From contig JAOBJO010000001.1 of assembly GCA_025728535.1 (NCBI GenBank), positions 1-64,000 on the forward strand: 64,000 bases of DNA, read 5' to 3'. The notes below the pieces were generated by a model. That model worked only from the letters and a program-made list of their open reading frames with translations. It was not told the DNA's origin and made no database searches. Source of the stretch: Candidatus Lightella neohaematopini (lineage in GTDB: Bacteria; Pseudomonadota; Gammaproteobacteria; Enterobacterales; Enterobacteriaceae). The position numbers were made by a program, and so were the translations under genes. Positions 62,394 through 64,000 of the stretch are shown here, one piece after another. How positions within the stretch are numbered: the first letter of the stretch is position 1; the number at the start of each line of letters is the position of its first letter.

Positions 62394-62558
62394 ATGATAA
62401 ATAGAAAATTACTAAAAATTATTGTGTGTCCAGTTTGTAAAAATAAATTATTTTTAAAAAAAGAAAAACTAGAACTAATTTGTGTAATTGATTCATTAGC
62501 TTATCCAATAATAGATAATATACCAGTTTTAATAAAAGATAGAGCAAGGAAGTTTTAA
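62394..62558 (+). CDS. ycaR: Trm112/YcaR family small protein (UPF0434)
   Basis: A 54-aa reading frame (MINRKLLKIIVCPVCKNKL...) between lpxK and kdsB, matching E. coli YcaR (60 aa). It has the CPVC motif at 12-15, the NLAFP-like segment SLAYPI, and NIPVLI. Function of the bacterial family is not established. It is in its E. coli place, 5 bases before kdsB. The C-terminal tail is about six residues shorter. Confidence 0.9.
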   Translation: MINRKLLKIIVCPVCKNKLFLKKEKLELICVIDSLAYPIIDNIPVLIKDRARKF

Positions 62559-62563
62559 TAAAG

Positions 62564-63280
62564 ATGAGTTTTATAGTTATTATTCCTGCTAGATTAAACT
62601 CTAGTAGACTACCAAAAAAACCATTAGTTAATATTAATGGTGTGCCAATGATAATACATGTAATGCGTAATGCATTAAATTCTTATGCAAATAAAGTAAT
62701 AGTAGCAACTGATCATAACAGTATTGCTGAAGTAGTAAAAAAATTTGGTGGTGAAGTATATATCACTACGAATAACCATAATTCAGGAACAGAACGTATA
62801 GCTGAAGTAGTTCATCATTATAAATTATTAGATGATCAAATTATTGTTAATGTTCAAGGTGATGAACCGTTGGTATCAGATAAACTAATTAATCAAGTCG
62901 CCAAAACATTACCAAATAAATATTATAATATGTCTACTATAGCAACATCAATAAATAATACAAAAGAAATAACAAATCCGAATGTAGTAAAGTTAATTAT
63001 TGATAAATATAATTATGCTATATATTTTACTCGTATTGTAAAAAATAACTCATTTACTAAGAATATAGTATTAAAACATATTGGTGTATATGCTTACAAT
63101 GTATCCTTTATTAAGGATTATAAGAATCTTTATAGCCCAATAGAACACATGGAAAACTTAGAACAGTTAAGAGTATTATGGCATAGAAAAAAAATCTATA
63201 CTTTAGTAATAAAAACATCAACACCAATTATTGGTGTCGACACACCAGAAGATCTAAGTCAGGTACGTTTTCTACTTTAA
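62564..63280 (+). CDS. kdsB: 3-deoxy-manno-octulosonate cytidylyltransferase
   Basis: Activates Kdo as CMP-Kdo for the LPS inner core; 238 aa (E. coli 248). The nucleotide-binding IPARLNSSRLPKKPL and VNVQGDEPLV are conserved, and the C-terminal GVDTPEDL follows the family. With lpxK and msbA it shows that at least Kdo-lipid A is made. It converges on asnS. Confidence 0.96.
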   Translation: MSFIVIIPARLNSSRLPKKPLVNINGVPMIIHVMRNALNSYANKVIVATDHNSIAEVVKKFGGEVYITTNNHNSGTERIAEVVHHYKLLDDQIIVNVQGDEPLVSDKLINQVAKTLPNKYYNMSTIATSINNTKEITNPNVVKLIIDKYNYAIYFTRIVKNNSFTKNIVLKHIGVYAYNVSFIKDYKNLYSPIEHMENLEQLRVLWHRKKIYTLVIKTSTPIIGVDTPEDLSQVRFLL

Positions 63281-63299
63281 TTTTTTATAAAATAAAAAA
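63281..63299. terminator. AT-only hairpin between kdsB and asnS
   Basis: A perfect 8-bp inverted repeat (TTTTTTAT / ATAAAAAA) with an AAA loop fills the 21-base gap between these convergent genes. It is a weak, bidirectional terminator candidate, since only A-U pairs would form. Confidence 0.35.
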
Positions 63300-63301
63300 G
63301 G

Positions 63302-64000
63302 TTAGAAATTAATATCATTCATACTTCTGGGGAATGGAATTACATCACGGATATTATGCATACCTGTAATATATAAAATTAATCTCTCTAATCCAATACC
63401 AAAACCAGAATGCGGAACAGTACCATACTTACGTAAATCTCTATACCACCAATAATTCTTAATAGAAAGATTTTTTTCTTTTAAACAAATATCTAATTTA
63501 TTTAAACGCTCTTCTCGCTGTGATCCTCCAATAATCTCTCCTACATCTTGAGCAATCACATCTATTGCAGATACTGTTTTATTATCACTATTAATACGCA
63601 TATAAAATGCTTTTATGTTTTTTGGATAATTTGTTATAGCAACAATATTTTTAAAATATTTATTAGTTAAATAGTTTTCATGTTCTAAAGAAAAATCACA
63701 CCCCCAAGTTATTTGTTTATTAAATTTACTTTTATTTTTTTTTAATATTTCTATAGCTTCATCATAATTAATATGTACAAATCCATTATTAATAAAATTA
63801 TTTAAACGGGTAATTAAATTTTTACCATTATACTTAACACAATATTCTATATCTTTGATTCTTTTATTTAATACATAACTAAATATATACTTCAACATAT
63901 TTTCTATTAATTTAATAATATCTTGAAGATTAGCAAATGCTATTTCTGGTTCCACCATCCAAAATTCTGCTAAATGTCTACTAGTATTAGATTTTTCTGC
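63302..64000 (-). CDS. asnS: asparagine--tRNA ligase (C-terminal part, runs off the window)
   Basis: Class IIb synthetase charging tRNA-Asn; about 232 C-terminal residues are visible, against 466 in E. coli. The frame is open to the window edge (AEKSNTSRHLAEFWMVEPE), so the methionine at 63958 is internal, not the start. GGSQREERL, RDLRKYGTVPHSGFGIG and motif 3 GLERLILYITG are conserved. Its place after kdsB follows the E. coli 20-21 min order. Confidence 0.96.
   Translation of the reverse strand, partial: AEKSNTSRHLAEFWMVEPEIAFANLQDIIKLIENMLKYIFSYVLNKRIKDIEYCVKYNGKNLITRLNNFINNGFVHINYDEAIEILKKNKSKFNKQITWGCDFSLEHENYLTNKYFKNIVAITNYPKNIKAFYMRINSDNKTVSAIDVIAQDVGEIIGGSQREERLNKLDICLKEKNLSIKNYWWYRDLRKYGTVPHSGFGIGLERLILYITGMHNIRDVIPFPRSMNDINF

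Overview
This window reads as a stretch of the chromosome of a reduced-genome gammaproteobacterial endosymbiont, most likely of an insect and of enterobacterial descent. The evidence is very low G+C, almost exclusively housekeeping genes, no mobile DNA, minimal spacers, and proteins that align end to end with Escherichia coli homologues while carrying many Lys/Asn/Ile replacements. Short blocks of E. coli gene order survive (pabA-trpS-rpe-aroB-aroK-pckA-bioH; def-fmt-tsaC-aroE; mnmE-yidC-yidD-rnpA-rpmH-dnaN-gyrB; aroA-rpsA-msbA-lpxK-ycaR-kdsB-asnS), joined at breakpoints. I cannot name the species from sequence alone.

Layout: 1-15.8 kb (minus strand) is one long transcription/translation cluster, rpsL-rpsG-fusA-tuf-secE-nusG-rplK-rplA-rplJ-rplL-rpoB-rpoC, in which the E. 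coli str operon and the secE/nusG/rplKAJL/rpoBC region meet at a single tuf gene. 16-22.5 kb holds pabA, trpS, rpe, aroB, aroK (minus), pckA (plus) and bioH (minus). 22.7-36.1 kb (plus) is the complete S10-spc-alpha ribosomal-protein cluster, ending with rpoA and rplQ. 36-39 kb has fmt, def, tsaC and aroE. 39.03-39.63 kb is the only large gene-free stretch. 39.6-44 kb has plsB, dnaB and ssb. 44-52 kb has mnmE, yidC, yidD, rnpA, rpmH, dnaN, gyrB and ibpA, with dnaA and recF missing from their usual places. 52-64 kb has an AI-2E-family membrane protein, glyQ, glyS, aroA, rpsA, msbA, lpxK, ycaR, kdsB and the 3' part of asnS.

How the genes work together: most serve transcription, translation, protein export and replication. 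Two metabolic themes stand out. The first is chorismate synthesis (aroB, aroK, aroE, aroA) with possible precursor supply (pckA for phosphoenolpyruvate, rpe for the pentose phosphates that lead to erythrose 4-phosphate) and a chorismate-using amidotransferase (pabA). The second is upkeep of a Gram-negative envelope (plsB, lpxK, msbA, kdsB, yidC). bioH hints at biotin synthesis.

I found no CRISPR array, toxin, phage, insertion sequence, secondary-metabolite cluster or rRNA/tRNA gene. I do not see a new biological system. The points most worth checking are the missing dnaA, altered active-site motifs in AroA, AroB and MsbA, candidate leader structures before rpsA and rpsJ, and a promoter plus boxA-like element inside the 600-bp gap next to aroE.
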